A DNA stretch of 64,000 nt, from positions 1 through 64,000 of IMG/VR virus record IMGVR_UViG_3300013233_000137; one strand, written 5' to 3'. The translations under genes were made by a program, and so were the position numbers. This DNA is from a virus. A model generated the notes under the pieces. It was not told the DNA's origin and made no database searches. It saw only the letters and a program-made list of their open reading frames with translations. Numbering within the stretch: position 1 is the stretch's first letter; each line of letters opens with the position of its first letter. Below are positions 48,625 to 58,314 of the stretch, piece by piece.

Positions 48625-49479
48625 CTAAACAGTATATACTAATCTCAATCCCAGAAGAGAATGTGTGTTGACGCTATTATTCGTAATCTTAACCCCTACA
48701 ATATCTCCAGCAGCAAGTGACCCCAATTGACTTGATAAATCAATTTCAAAAAGCTGATCTAGGGTTACATTATAAGTAGTAGTGGTATCACTTCCAGTAT
48801 TGGTATTCTTTGCCTCACCAACTGCCGCATACTGGAGGTCATAGTCTATATTCTCGGTACCACCAGTTGCTCCACCAATTAGAACTAATTTGGCAGATGT
48901 TAAAATGGCGAAGTCATAAGGCACATTGAAACTTAGGTACCCTACTCCAGCAGCGGCAATATCCTGGGATGCATAGTCTCCATTATTATTACCAGTATTA
49001 CAAGAGATCCAAGTTTCCTTCTTTGGGGCTGCCCACTTCACACCAGCAGCCTGGGCTGAATCCGCCACCAGCAATTGGTTATTGGCTCCAACACCTAAAC
49101 GGGCTAAGGCATTGGCACCAGTGGCTGCGAGGATATCCCCCTTAGTCGTTGCCAAGGACTGCATAACAGCGCCAGCGGAAGCCACATTAGTGGCATCGGT
49201 GACATCGGCTAAAGCCTCGACAGCATCAAGCTTCGTGATCTGTGCAGCAGTTGCTAGGCCCTTCTGTGCGGCGGTAGCATCCTGGATATCATCGGTACCA
49301 TCTGTATGATTAGCAGCATGTGTTGAACCGGCCTTGAGGTCCAGAGCATCACGGATAGCTTTCTCAGTTGCTAAAGCAGTATCAACACCTGGAGTACCTA
49401 CTGCTGTATTAGCATCGTAGCCATCCTGTATATGGTCCGCACTTGCGGCCTTTGGTATTTTTCCAGCAGTAAGTCCCAT
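48625..49479 (-). CDS. tail fibre or collar-type protein
   Basis: 284 aa from MGLTAGKIPKAAS after AAGGAGCAAAG; a longer upstream frame would only add the translated palindrome (49526) and hairpin. N-terminal half has HAANHTDGTDDIQDATAAQKGLA, an ATAA-QKG style repeat typical of fibre proteins; the rest is beta-rich. Palindrome variant gives EIDLSSQLGSL. Confidence 0.55.
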   Translation of the reverse strand: MGLTAGKIPKAASADHIQDGYDANTAVGTPGVDTALATEKAIRDALDLKAGSTHAANHTDGTDDIQDATAAQKGLATAAQITKLDAVEALADVTDATNVASAGAVMQSLATTKGDILAATGANALARLGVGANNQLLVADSAQAAGVKWAAPKKETWISCNTGNNNGDYASQDIAAAGVGYLSFNVPYDFAILTSAKLVLIGGATGGTENIDYDLQYAAVGEAKNTNTGSDTTTTYNVTLDQLFEIDLSSQLGSLAAGDIVGVKITNNSVNTHSLLGLRLVYTV

Positions 49480-49566
49480 CTTTGCTCCTTGCGGCAGGGC
49501 CGCTTGATGCTGGCCTTGCCAGCTTTGATTTACTAAATCAATGGCCACGGGCCAAATCAATGGCCG

Positions 49567-49998
49567 CTAAATCACCTTAACAGTGTCCTCATCGCCATTA
49601 TATACTTGTGCACCAACATCATTTAGTAGGAGTTGTGCAACTCCTGAATAAATGGCCATCATCTCGAAGTCAACATCATAGTTACAATCATCCTTGATGG
49701 TGACGATATCGCTAGGATTCGAGATTATATAGCCATCCCAAAGCTCATCATTAGAATCACTAATTGTCACTTGTAATCCGGCAGCAGCTTGCAGAGCTGA
49801 TCGGAAGGTGACCATCTGGGCACGACGTAAAGACCTGAAGGTGAAAACCCTAAATTGCTTATCGGGCCAGTCATCAACCGTCTTATACTCCCCTCCAACT
49901 GTTGGACGGTTCTCGACATTGGTATCCAAACGGCGTATATCCCCGTATTCGGGGTTACGTATTGTTAGATATCCGCCTGGATAGAATAGTGTGAACAT
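49567..49998 (-). CDS. tail protein, paralogue of 43298-43675
   Basis: 143 aa. Begins with FTLFYPGGYLTIRNPEYGD and contains DSNDELWDGYIISNPSDI. Duplicate of the gene at 43298-43675 (IRNPEYGD versus LRNPELGN, DELWDGYIISNP versus EAVLWKGIIFTNP). Probably tail-tip related. Confidence 0.6.
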   Translation of the reverse strand: MFTLFYPGGYLTIRNPEYGDIRRLDTNVENRPTVGGEYKTVDDWPDKQFRVFTFRSLRRAQMVTFRSALQAAAGLQVTISDSNDELWDGYIISNPSDIVTIKDDCNYDVDFEMMAIYSGVAQLLLNDVGAQVYNGDEDTVKVI

Positions 49999-50007
49999 AG
50001 TGATCCC

Positions 50008-50505
50008 TTAACCAGCAGCGCCAGTAACAGTATATGTCACATTGAGAGTATCGCCAGATACGGCGGAGACATCTCCATCCGTGAAAAGCCCAGTGGCCCA
50101 AAGTGTCCCAGCAGTTCCACCCTTGGTGCTATCGCTACAGCAGAATAGTCCACTTATAGTTACAGTGGCATTGATGCTGTAGACTACGTAAGCCGCATTG
50201 GTGACGCTCTTACTTGCAGCAGCTCCAACAGTCCATGTCTGCCTGACCGCTTCGGTATAGCTCTGTTCCTCAGTCCAACCAGCATGGCTTGCCATAGTAT
50301 CACCATCTACCAAATCCCCAGCAACAGCACTTCCTATAAGGCCCAAATACCATGTTGCTACTTGGGCAGAGGAGTTGAAATATGTATCCAGAATGGCATT
50401 GACACCTTCAGCTACAACGGCATTGTCAATATGTTTGGTAGCAAGTAGCTTACCATCTCGATGATGTTCGACAACAAAATGTCCTTTGAATTTTAGTTTG
50501 TTCAT
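50008..50505 (-). CDS. tail protein
   Basis: 165 aa, beta-rich (WTVGAAASKSVTNAAYVVYSINATVTIS). Position right after the tape measure suits a distal tail or tail-tip protein. AGGAGAAT precedes the ATG. Confidence 0.5.
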   Translation of the reverse strand: MNKLKFKGHFVVEHHRDGKLLATKHIDNAVVAEGVNAILDTYFNSSAQVATWYLGLIGSAVAGDLVDGDTMASHAGWTEEQSYTEAVRQTWTVGAAASKSVTNAAYVVYSINATVTISGLFCCSDSTKGGTAGTLWATGLFTDGDVSAVSGDTLNVTYTVTGAAG

Positions 50506-50515
50506 ATTCTCCTCC

Positions 50516-53500
50516 CTAATTCAGCTTCAATGTTCCTCGGCGTATTTGCCTTCTAAGTAATTTTCCGAATTTCGTCACATCATAATTCTCATTACCACTG
50601 CTCTGCATGGAGACATTAACATCTCCAACATTATTGTTTACAAGTCCGCCTCTAGCAAAAGGAGTGGCGTTCATGGCTACCAGTTGACTATAGAAACGCT
50701 TCGAGGAACGGGCGTTCATCACGAACTCGCCAGGACTAAGCATAGCGGGTATTGAGTCCATACCTATCTGGCCCCCATGGGCTTTGCCTATTGTCTTAGG
50801 ATTAGTCCCATTAAACTTTTGCAGCTCTTGCAGGATCTTTACAAGGGTCAAGGTCTGCTTGGGTAGTTCTTCCTTTATAACATTACTAAATCCTAGCTTT
50901 TTCTGTATGGCTTCGATCTTCTTCAAAGTTCTAGCAGACTCCCTGCCTTTCTCTAGAGTTTTCTTCTGGGCCTCTACAACCTTATTTTGAAGTGCATGTA
51001 AAGATACAATAGCCTTCCCTATCAAATCTACTGAAGGCAAAGATGTAGCCCCTATTGCCCCAGTCGCCCTCTCAAATTTACGGAGATTATCTTGCAAAGC
51101 CCCAATATTCGTGGCAGTGATGTCTTCAAATGTAGACTGGAGTTGTTTTAGTGCATCCTTTTTAACAGTTACTGGCACCACTGCCCTATCCAATAAAGTT
51201 TTAACGCTCTCAGTTATAGCATTCTTTACCCCTTCAACTCTGGCTATTGCATCTGCACCTTGAGTTTTAAGGGCCTTTTTCTCCTTGGCAATGATCTCAA
51301 GGCGTTTCTTCAATTGATCATCAAGACCACGGAGTTTTTGCTCATTGTCATTTGCTGTAAGAAGAGCATTGAGTTGTCCTCGACGATCTGCAAGCTTCTG
51401 TTCAAGTCTAAAGCGTGTAGCCTCATCGAGTCCAGCGCCCTTCTCTGCGAGGGTCTCTCTGAAGGCTTTAATACTCTTTAAGGAGTCTTCGATATTTTTC
51501 TTCTGCTTCTTGAGATCATCTTCCTTAACAAGTCCCGTAGCAGTGATGTTGGCTACTTCAACATAGGCATCTTGGATATCAGCAATATTCTTCCTCTGAA
51601 TAGCTGCTGCAGCTTCACGCTCTTGGGTAACTTTCTTAGCCTTAATACGTAGTTCTTCCTCAAACTTAATTTGGTCCTTTAGAAGTTTGAGACGCGCACT
51701 CTGAATATTGAATAATTTGACCCCTATTCCTATTTCCTTCTTCTTGGTCTTGGTCAATTGATTTACTAAATCATTTCTCTTTTTAACCAGATTAGCGATC
51801 CGTTGTTCCGAATCTGCTTGTTTCTGAAGACGGGCAGCATCAGCGGCCTGGGCTCTGGTGTTAGAGGTATCTACTATAGTCTTACCATTCTTAGTGGTAA
51901 TCCCTACAGCTTCACCAGATTTACTGGCTCTACGGATTTTATCAAGGGCCTTGAGTTCATCAGAATGCTGCTTCCGACGTACTTTAGCTATATCTTCATC
52001 GGCCCGTTTTATCTTCTCACGGAGTTCCAGTTCACGTTTAGAGTTCTTGTTCGCGCCCTTCTGAATATTATCGATAAGAGTTTGAAGAGTGGCAATCTCC
52101 TTATAAGCATTTCGAGCGTCATCTACAGCCTGCTTATCGACCCCAACGTTAATCGTGCGTAACTTCAGATTCTTGATACGGGCTTTGATGGCTTCTATCT
52201 GCCTAGTGGGATCTTCTATCTTACCAAGGACGCCTTCAAACAGTTTACGTTCAAGCTCACGGCGTAAGTCTACAATCCTATTTGCAGCATCATCCGCGAG
52301 TTTGTTGGCTTCTTTAATGGAGTCCGTGATGCCCTTTAGACCTGCTTTCAAGGACTTCTTGACCTCGCCATATGCACTGGCAATTCCTTTACCGATGTTC
52401 TTATCTAGAGCTATTTGATCATCTGAGAGTTTGAAATTCGCTGAACGTATAGCTGCAATGGCTTTAAGAGCAATAGTTTTGATCTTATCATAAGATTTGA
52501 AGGCATTGTTAACAAGTGCATCAGTGATCTTCTTGGCATCTTCAATTTGTCGTAGTCGGAATTTCTCTGAGGCCTTTGCAGCTTCCTCTAGAGATGAGGT
52601 ATATGAATCTATAGCTACTTTTAATACCCCTCCAATTATGGATGCGACCACAACAGCAATATTTAAAGAGGTAAGAGCACGTTTTAATGTCTTAGTTGCT
52701 GCTATGGCTAAGAAAATAGCTGGAACTAAAACTATCTCAAAAGCACTAGCAAGAGTCTTCACAATGGTTGTTAAAGAAATTAGTTTCCTATTCACTAAGG
52801 ATAGAACTTCGACTACATCCTTACCAAAATCATTTGTGAAAAAGTTCTTGATCTTATTGACTTCAACCTGAATATTTTTACCAGCACTTTGGAAGATGAT
52901 CTTCTGAGCATTTGCAAAGGATTTTCCTGCATTTTCAATCTTCTTGAAGTTCTCTCGGTAGTCCTTCAGTCCTTTACCTGCAAAGACCATATCACCAACC
53001 GTACCACGAATACGCCTAAAGAACTTCGCAATCTCGGTACTACTTCCCTTAGTTCGTTTCTCAATTTCAGCTAGGGCCCCGCCGAATCCTAGGGCAGCAA
53101 TCATTGCCTCGCCAGAGGAGAATCCCAATTCCCTAATTAGACCTTTCATCGTATCCGTAGGACGAATGAGGCTTAGCATAACGTTACGAAGTAAGGTCTG
53201 GGCCTCATTAAAAGGTATACCTCGTTTAGTTATGGTATCAACAGCCGCACCTAATTCACTGAAACGGATATTCAACTGCTTTGCAGGTACTGCAAGTTGA
53301 CCTATAGTCTGGGACATCTCATTCAGACGCACGCGGCCTAGTTCTACGATCTTAAATGCCTTGGCAGCATTCTTACCAGTTTCCTCTAAAGAGAAATTGT
53401 AAGCATTCTGAATAGCTGTTAAGAACTGCACAGCGGTTGCCGAGTCGGAGACCGTAGCCAGTGCCAATCTATTGGCCTGCTCAAGGAAACCAAAGACCTC

Positions 53501-54526
53501 TGCACCATGGGCAACCTGATTTGAGAGAGTCTGATAGGCCGCTTCAGTTTGATTTAGTAAATCAATTCCAAAGGAATCACTAAGCTCCCTCAATCCTCTG
53601 GCCCATTCCTCTGTAGACAATTGGTTCTGCTGGGAGATCGTACGAACCTCTGCTATCTTAATACTGAATTCCGTGGCCCTTGTTATAGACTCCTTTAACT
53701 GACTAATAAAGGTGAAGAGCACACGGCGAATAGCCTGAGCCGCAATAATACGCAGCATAGACTTCCAAGATAACGTGAACTCCGCAAGCCGTTTACCGGT
53801 TTTCTGTAGACTTCGATCTAAGGTCGGAAGGTTACCAGAAATATTAGTTATCCGGCCATTAGTTCTTGTTATTGTAGCATTGAAAGTCTTACCTTGTGCA
53901 TCTAAGCCTTTCCAGGTCTCGATAAGCCTATTATTACTTGTACTAATCCTCGGAATGATCTGTAGATTCTTGAGCAATCCGCGATTACGTAAATCAGTAA
54001 GTGCAGCAAATTGAGCAGTAGCCCTAGCTACCTGGGCTTCCAACTTCTTCTGGGCATTGATTTGGGCGTGAGTGGCAAATATTTCTTTGGTCTTGACACC
54101 GAGCAATTTACCTTCTGCATCGGCATCAATAGTGATCTTCTTTGCGGCACTATCAAGACCTTTTATTTGTTGTTTAACTAATCTATTTTGTTCATCATAT
54201 GCTTTATTTTGTTCCAGAATTGTCCCTATTAGCTTCTTCCGGATAGCATTGGCATTTGCAGCTTCCTTATTGCCCTTACCAGTTGAGGGACCTAATTTAG
54301 CTTGAGTCGCAAGAAGTTGCTCAATAGTTTTTATGAGATTAGAGAGGTTAGCAGTTTTATTCACTGATTCATTAAACAGAGCTGCTTGCTTAGTGAATAC
54401 CTCCATAGCGGAGTTTACAGCTATTAAGGCATCTCTTAATGTATTTAATTTCGTAGCAGAGTCTCCGACATTGAAAACAATGTCGGCTCCAAACTGCTCA
54501 ATGCCATACCATAATCTATATCTCAT
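50516..54526 (-). CDS. tape measure protein
   Basis: 1336 aa, mostly long helices and coiled coils (RNDLVNQLTKTKKKE), with hydrophobic segments about residues 590-640 (AFEIVLVPAIFLAIAA, IAVVVASIIGGVLKVAI) and a MALS-type ending. The Phe/Ile-rich membrane segments and length fit a tape measure that sets tail length and reaches the host membrane. The N-terminus is MRYRLWYGIEQF, the shared R-x-W-Y-G motif. Several palindromes: RNDLVNQLTKT, GIDLLNQTEAA. Confidence 0.85.
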   Translation of the reverse strand: MRYRLWYGIEQFGADIVFNVGDSATKLNTLRDALIAVNSAMEVFTKQAALFNESVNKTANLSNLIKTIEQLLATQAKLGPSTGKGNKEAANANAIRKKLIGTILEQNKAYDEQNRLVKQQIKGLDSAAKKITIDADAEGKLLGVKTKEIFATHAQINAQKKLEAQVARATAQFAALTDLRNRGLLKNLQIIPRISTSNNRLIETWKGLDAQGKTFNATITRTNGRITNISGNLPTLDRSLQKTGKRLAEFTLSWKSMLRIIAAQAIRRVLFTFISQLKESITRATEFSIKIAEVRTISQQNQLSTEEWARGLRELSDSFGIDLLNQTEAAYQTLSNQVAHGAEVFGFLEQANRLALATVSDSATAVQFLTAIQNAYNFSLEETGKNAAKAFKIVELGRVRLNEMSQTIGQLAVPAKQLNIRFSELGAAVDTITKRGIPFNEAQTLLRNVMLSLIRPTDTMKGLIRELGFSSGEAMIAALGFGGALAEIEKRTKGSSTEIAKFFRRIRGTVGDMVFAGKGLKDYRENFKKIENAGKSFANAQKIIFQSAGKNIQVEVNKIKNFFTNDFGKDVVEVLSLVNRKLISLTTIVKTLASAFEIVLVPAIFLAIAATKTLKRALTSLNIAVVVASIIGGVLKVAIDSYTSSLEEAAKASEKFRLRQIEDAKKITDALVNNAFKSYDKIKTIALKAIAAIRSANFKLSDDQIALDKNIGKGIASAYGEVKKSLKAGLKGITDSIKEANKLADDAANRIVDLRRELERKLFEGVLGKIEDPTRQIEAIKARIKNLKLRTINVGVDKQAVDDARNAYKEIATLQTLIDNIQKGANKNSKRELELREKIKRADEDIAKVRRKQHSDELKALDKIRRASKSGEAVGITTKNGKTIVDTSNTRAQAADAARLQKQADSEQRIANLVKKRNDLVNQLTKTKKKEIGIGVKLFNIQSARLKLLKDQIKFEEELRIKAKKVTQEREAAAAIQRKNIADIQDAYVEVANITATGLVKEDDLKKQKKNIEDSLKSIKAFRETLAEKGAGLDEATRFRLEQKLADRRGQLNALLTANDNEQKLRGLDDQLKKRLEIIAKEKKALKTQGADAIARVEGVKNAITESVKTLLDRAVVPVTVKKDALKQLQSTFEDITATNIGALQDNLRKFERATGAIGATSLPSVDLIGKAIVSLHALQNKVVEAQKKTLEKGRESARTLKKIEAIQKKLGFSNVIKEELPKQTLTLVKILQELQKFNGTNPKTIGKAHGGQIGMDSIPAMLSPGEFVMNARSSKRFYSQLVAMNATPFARGGLVNNNVGDVNVSMQSSGNENYDVTKFGKLLRRQIRRGTLKLN

Positions 54527-54529
54527 AAT

Positions 54530-55048
54530 TTATCCTACACTTATGACTGTTTTAAGAAGAGGTTTCTGATTTAGTAAATCACGTAGAACAGGGAATAAAG
54601 TGCTTACAATATACTTCTCTGTTTCTTCTCCTGCTTCATCCAGTGTTTGCCAAGGTGTATTCTTTATCTCTGTAGCCTCTTCCTCATTCTCAAGTAAGTA
54701 GTTAATCCCATTATGTTTATTCAGATCTTCGACCCATGATCTAAGAGAAAAACCATATTCCTTAGAGTCCTTGAAAAATCTAGCAGAGCCTTGTCCTATG
54801 CCTGTCTGTCTGGTTTTCCCTTTACGGTTAGGTTCTTGAATGTCTGGATACTGAATAGTTACACCTACAATTATGGCTGCACGTGTTAAAGAGGCTCTAG
54901 CTTGGCCAGTCCAAGTAGGTATTGAATAGGCAACCCCTTGAACAAAATATTGTGCTGCATCTTTTAACATGAAACGAATAACTTCATCTAAAAGATTTGG
55001 AAACTCAGGATTTATACTTGGCATCTTAGATCGAACTATCCACTTCAT
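54530..55048 (-). CDS. tail completion-type protein
   Basis: 172 aa. AAQYFVQGVAYSIPTWTGQARASLTRAA is a pattern of head-tail or tail-completion proteins (compare HK97 gp10-like). C-terminus EKYIVSTLFPVLRDLLNQKPLL. Start overlaps the stop of the frameshift extension as ATGA. Confidence 0.5.
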   Translation of the reverse strand: MKWIVRSKMPSINPEFPNLLDEVIRFMLKDAAQYFVQGVAYSIPTWTGQARASLTRAAIIVGVTIQYPDIQEPNRKGKTRQTGIGQGSARFFKDSKEYGFSLRSWVEDLNKHNGINYLLENEEEATEIKNTPWQTLDEAGEETEKYIVSTLFPVLRDLLNQKPLLKTVISVG

Positions 55049-55712
55049 ATCTGAACCCCTTGAGAATTGGCCAAGATCTCCATCTCCTCATGCTCCCTGA
55101 TCTGATTATATGCTATCAGGAGAGCTTGTGCCCATACATTACAGTCTTCCCACTTATTATCAATACCTGTTGGCAAAACCGCAAAACGTTCACAGGCCCT
55201 CCATTCAGCATATGCCTCTTTCCGGAACTGGGGGAAGATAGCTTTCCTTACTCCTTCCCCTGACCAGCTAAAAAATGTTTCAGTGCCTCTTGAATCTTGA
55301 CATCATTAAGACCTTGAGCCTGGGAGATCGCAGCCACAATGCGGAATATCTCGGACTCAGTGAAGAACGAGGCTTTAAGCTCTTCCTCGAACTTATCCCA
55401 AGTCTCTGGTTTCCCCATATCAATGGTGTTCCATTCCAGCCCCTCAGTGGCCTCAAGACTCTTTAGGCACATCCAGTTATATTTCAAAGTAGAATGCCTA
55501 TTAACCTTCTCTAAATAGTCTTTGTCATTGATGTCTACAGACTTATCCCCACCTGGACGAATAACCTCTGGAGGTTTAGGACTCGGGCAGAGTTTCTCGA
55601 ATTCTGAGTAATCTAATACGGCCTGTGCTCTAAGGAAGAACTCCTCACCATTACGAATGAAAGGAATAACTTCAACATTCGGACACTTAAACTCTGTACC
55701 ATTAATCTTCAT
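55045..55712 (-). CDS. tail assembly chaperone GT product by -1 frameshift
   Basis: The short chaperone frame (55248-55712) contains CAT TTT TTA near its end; T TTT TTA is a canonical -1 slippery heptamer. After slippage the ribosome reads SWSGEGVRKAIFPQF and continues for 74 residues to a stop at 55045-55047. The extension has no start of its own and follows the chaperone without a gap, exactly as lambda gpG-gpGT. The full product is 222 aa. This is a strong prediction from sequence only. Confidence 0.85.
55248..55712 (-). CDS. tail assembly chaperone G-like protein
   Basis: 154 aa from MKINGTEFKCPNVEVIPF after GAGGAAATAAT; an upstream ATG at 55796 lacks a ribosome site. Ends FFTESEIFRIVAAISQAQGLN, then HFLAGQGKE-stop just after the slippery site. 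Its position ahead of the tape measure and the slippery site mark it as the tail chaperone. A terminator-like hairpin lies between it and the tail tube. Confidence 0.8.
   Translation of the reverse strand: MKINGTEFKCPNVEVIPFIRNGEEFFLRAQAVLDYSEFEKLCPSPKPPEVIRPGGDKSVDINDKDYLEKVNRHSTLKYNWMCLKSLEATEGLEWNTIDMGKPETWDKFEEELKASFFTESEIFRIVAAISQAQGLNDVKIQEALKHFLAGQGKE
55269..55275 (-). other. -1 programmed frameshift site (U-UUU-UUA)
   Basis: Read 5'-3' on the minus strand: T TTT TTA in the zero frame CAT TTT TTA GCT. Slippage by one base leads to AGC TGG TCA, the frame of the 74-residue extension. Same slippery heptamer type as in retroviral gag-pol sites. Confidence 0.85.
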
Positions 55713-55736
55713 ATTATTTCCTCGGCTAGATAAAAT

Positions 55737-55776
55737 CCCTCCCAGAAATTGATTTACTAAATCAATCCTGGGAGGG
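55737..55776 (-). terminator. terminator-like hairpin built around a palindrome copy
   Basis: CCCTCCCAG (55737-55745) pairs with CTGGGAGGG (55768-55776); inside it ATTGATTTA pairs with TAAATCAAT around a single C. The result is an 18-bp stem with a one-base bulge asymmetry, followed on the minus strand by ATTTTA. It sits right after the tail-tube stop and before the chaperone start, where it would lower downstream expression. Confidence 0.75.
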
Positions 55777-55782
55777 TTAAAA

Positions 55783-56301
55783 TTACTGTCGGACATCTAC
55801 CGCTTGAGTAGCATTACACTGACCAGTCACCGCTACAGTACCTGCACGCAGATCATGTGCCAAACTTGTATAACGGAAATCTGGCAAAGTAATAACCTCA
55901 TCAAGTTCTCCACCACAAGGAGGCACATAGTGGACCTCTACGTCCACAGCAAAGGGCTCACAAGGGTCACTTGAGCTACTAACCCAGGCTGAAGCCTCAC
56001 CGCGCTGTTTAAGTACGTCTTCGATAGTTGGGGTACCAGCACCCGTGGTACTAACTGCCTTCAGAAATTCCCATGTGAAGTCAAAACGAACATCCATGGG
56101 CTCCTCATCCCCCTCTTTAACGGTATCAAGAACACTACGATTGAGAACGTAGTTGATATTCCGTTTCTCGTCATAGGTGAGATTTCCTTCACCAATCTTT
56201 ACCTCGAGGGACTGCTGGGCAGAACCAGTGCCACCATCTTTAAGGTATACTGTGGCATTCTTCAAATCAATCTGTGCCCCATACCAATTTCTAATTCGCA
56301 T
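55783..56301 (-). CDS. major tail tube protein
   Basis: 172 aa from MRIRNWYGAQIDLKNA after AAGGAGTAAGAAT. N-terminal MRIRNWYG is a variant of the R-x-W-Y-G motif. The rest is beta-rich (KNATVYLKDGG, VRFDFTWEFLKAV), as in tail tube proteins. Position between terminator gene and chaperone and the following hairpin support this. No sheath gene seen. Confidence 0.65.
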   Translation of the reverse strand: MRIRNWYGAQIDLKNATVYLKDGGTGSAQQSLEVKIGEGNLTYDEKRNINYVLNRSVLDTVKEGDEEPMDVRFDFTWEFLKAVSTTGAGTPTIEDVLKQRGEASAWVSSSSDPCEPFAVDVEVHYVPPCGGELDEVITLPDFRYTSLAHDLRAGTVAVTGQCNATQAVDVRQ

Positions 56302-56305
56302 ATTC

Positions 56306-57091
56306 TTACTCCTTCGCAAGAACCATATGATAATGTCTCTCAATACTTGCCATGAGGATATCATCTGATGGTTGTAATTGTCCAAAATGACTTATTTGAA
56401 GCCGTCTTCTGAAACCATCCATAGCATGTAAACATTCTATGAATGTGCTGTCATCGAGAACTCCATTGCCATACTTATACACCTCAATATCATTAGTAAA
56501 AATTGCAGCTACAGCATCGGTAACTCGTCTAATAGCATGGAAATCTTGATCACTTTTAGCCACTGTGACAATGGTGTTCACCTCAACAATCAAATCCCAC
56601 CATCCCTTCTGATATTGCGTATAAAATGGCCCATCTACACGGAGTTCAAAGAACTGTTGGAAATCTTGAGTCTGACGCTGTTCCCCTTCGAGAAACATAT
56701 GTAGACTACCTCGATTTGCCTCGAAGTGTTGACAAATTGAAGCATAGCACCATCGGCCCCAATTAGGGTCGATACCGCCACTCAAAGTACCCCCTGATAT
56801 TACGAAGTCTACGGAGTCACTAACTGTCCCAGGTGAACCAGTGAGCATTATACGTGCCGTATAATTCCCAGCAGCTAATCCTGTTATCTCAATAATACCG
56901 TCCCCAATTCTTGATCCAATTTGTCTCCATACACTCTTCCCCTGAAGAGTTATAAGAAGACTATTGGTATAAATTGGTCCGGTATTGGATATTGTAGCAG
57001 TCGTACCTACGATATTAAGAATGGGAGTAGGTATGCTCGTGCCACTTTGACCTATAGCACGTAAGATTTGACCAAAGGTTGTAGGCATCAC
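56306..57091 (-). CDS. tail terminator-type protein with Ig-like domain
   Basis: 261 aa. A beta-sandwich-like region of about 100 residues (ILNIVGTTATISNTG, ITGLAAGNYTARIML) is followed by a mixed domain with MFLEGEQRQTQDFQQFFELRVDG, which resembles neck/terminator proteins. Adjacent to the tail tube. Exact role inferred from place only. Confidence 0.45.
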   Translation of the reverse strand: MMPTTFGQILRAIGQSGTSIPTPILNIVGTTATISNTGPIYTNSLLITLQGKSVWRQIGSRIGDGIIEITGLAAGNYTARIMLTGSPGTVSDSVDFVISGGTLSGGIDPNWGRWCYASICQHFEANRGSLHMFLEGEQRQTQDFQQFFELRVDGPFYTQYQKGWWDLIVEVNTIVTVAKSDQDFHAIRRVTDAVAAIFTNDIEVYKYGNGVLDDSTFIECLHAMDGFRRRLQISHFGQLQPSDDILMASIERHYHMVLAKE

Positions 57092-58128
57092 TACTCCAAG
57101 TAATTTCCAATTAAGTCATTGACACTAACTACATTAGTACCATCTGCCTGTGTCAAGTTCTTACGGTATAATTCAACGGCTGTTCCTCGCTGGTAATAGA
57201 CGGCTTGCCAAGGTGTGGCCGTGGTATCTACTCCAACATCGCACTCTACCGACTTCTGAATGGTACCTTGGTTGGCAAGCACCGTGGTTTGGTTTGCTGC
57301 GGTTGCGTATTCTGAAGCAAGCAAAGTCCTTGCTGTCATTTCCGCATTGGTCGGTCCATCGTATGAAAGCAAAGCAGAAGAACATTGTGCCAAAACGTCC
57401 GCAGTGGAAATATCATTAAGACCATTTACCAATGCAGCATTAGCAAGCACATTATTATTGATAGTGGTCTGATTTGCATCAGTGGCGTAGTTTGCTGCCA
57501 GCAAAGTTCGTGCAACCATCTCAGCATTGGTCGGACCATCATATGTATTAAGCGCGGATGAGCATTGTGCTAAGACATCGCCGGTTGAAATATCGTTCAA
57601 TGCATTTATCAAAACAGCATTGGCAAGAACATTGCCGTCTATTGTGGATTGCCCTGCTGCAGTCGCGTAACTAGCCGCAAGCAGAGTTCTGGCATTCATC
57701 TCTGCATTAGTTGGCCCATCGTACGTGTTCAATGCTGAGGTGCATTGTGCTAGGACATCGCCTGTGGAGATATTATTCAATGCATTTATCAGAACTGCAT
57801 TCGCGGCAATCGAAGCATCAACATTGGCGCCTGGGAATGCGGTTGAGTCAGAAAGAATGGCATCCCGAATATCCGTCCTAAAACTATCATTCCCTGCAAA
57901 CACATATCGGTCTGGCGCTGTCAATGCGGCAGTACCATCACACCGAATGGCGTAATCCAAGGTTGGGTCGTACGTAGTAAAATCATACTTATACCAACCG
58001 TCACCAATCTCGGTCATTGCAGCATCCGTCACCACCAATGCACCAGTAGCCACATTACGAATTCTGATAGTGGGCGATAATCCTGTAGCCGGTGTGCCTG
58101 TATTAGTAAAGTATGCGACTATATTCAT
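57091..58128 (-). CDS. fibre-like protein with three 55-residue repeats
   Basis: 345 aa. After an 85-residue beta domain, the unit ANAVLINALN-DISTGDVLAQC...TYDGPTNAEM-ARTLLAA occurs three times (about residues 110-270) with small changes, repeats also visible at DNA level. The PTNAEM element is common in phage host-recognition and head-fibre proteins. AT-rich and without any palindrome copy. Repeats of this kind are prone to length change. Confidence 0.6.
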   Translation of the reverse strand: MNIVAYFTNTGTPATGLSPTIRIRNVATGALVVTDAAMTEIGDGWYKYDFTTYDPTLDYAIRCDGTAALTAPDRYVFAGNDSFRTDIRDAILSDSTAFPGANVDASIAANAVLINALNNISTGDVLAQCTSALNTYDGPTNAEMNARTLLAASYATAAGQSTIDGNVLANAVLINALNDISTGDVLAQCSSALNTYDGPTNAEMVARTLLAANYATDANQTTINNNVLANAALVNGLNDISTADVLAQCSSALLSYDGPTNAEMTARTLLASEYATAANQTTVLANQGTIQKSVECDVGVDTTATPWQAVYYQRGTAVELYRKNLTQADGTNVVSVNDLIGNYLE

Positions 58129-58134
58129 ATCAAA

Positions 58135-58314
58135 TTACCTCGCAATAAAAGATACCTGTGGGACATTGCCTTGCTGACAAATCAGCATTGAGACGTTGAG
58201 CAGGATGCCGTCCGCTTCGGCTTCAGCCACCAACTTCTTGAGCCTGGCTGTATATTCATCAACCAATTTTTGCTTCTGCTCCTGGATTATTTCTGTAGGT
58301 TTTTTCTCGCTCAT
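58135..58314 (-). CDS. small helical protein
   Basis: 59 aa: MSEKKPTEIIQEQKQKLVDEY, then AEAEADGILLNVSMLI and the end VPQVSFIAR. Start by position; the upstream gene ends immediately before. A short coiled coil followed by a strand. Confidence 0.55.
   Translation of the reverse strand: MSEKKPTEIIQEQKQKLVDEYTARLKKLVAEAEADGILLNVSMLICQQGNVPQVSFIAR

Noticed and set aside
49480-49560. Longer N-terminus for the fibre-like gene (311 aa)
   Set aside because: The extension is translated palindrome and hairpin sequence, while AAGGAGCAAAG stands right before the inner ATG.
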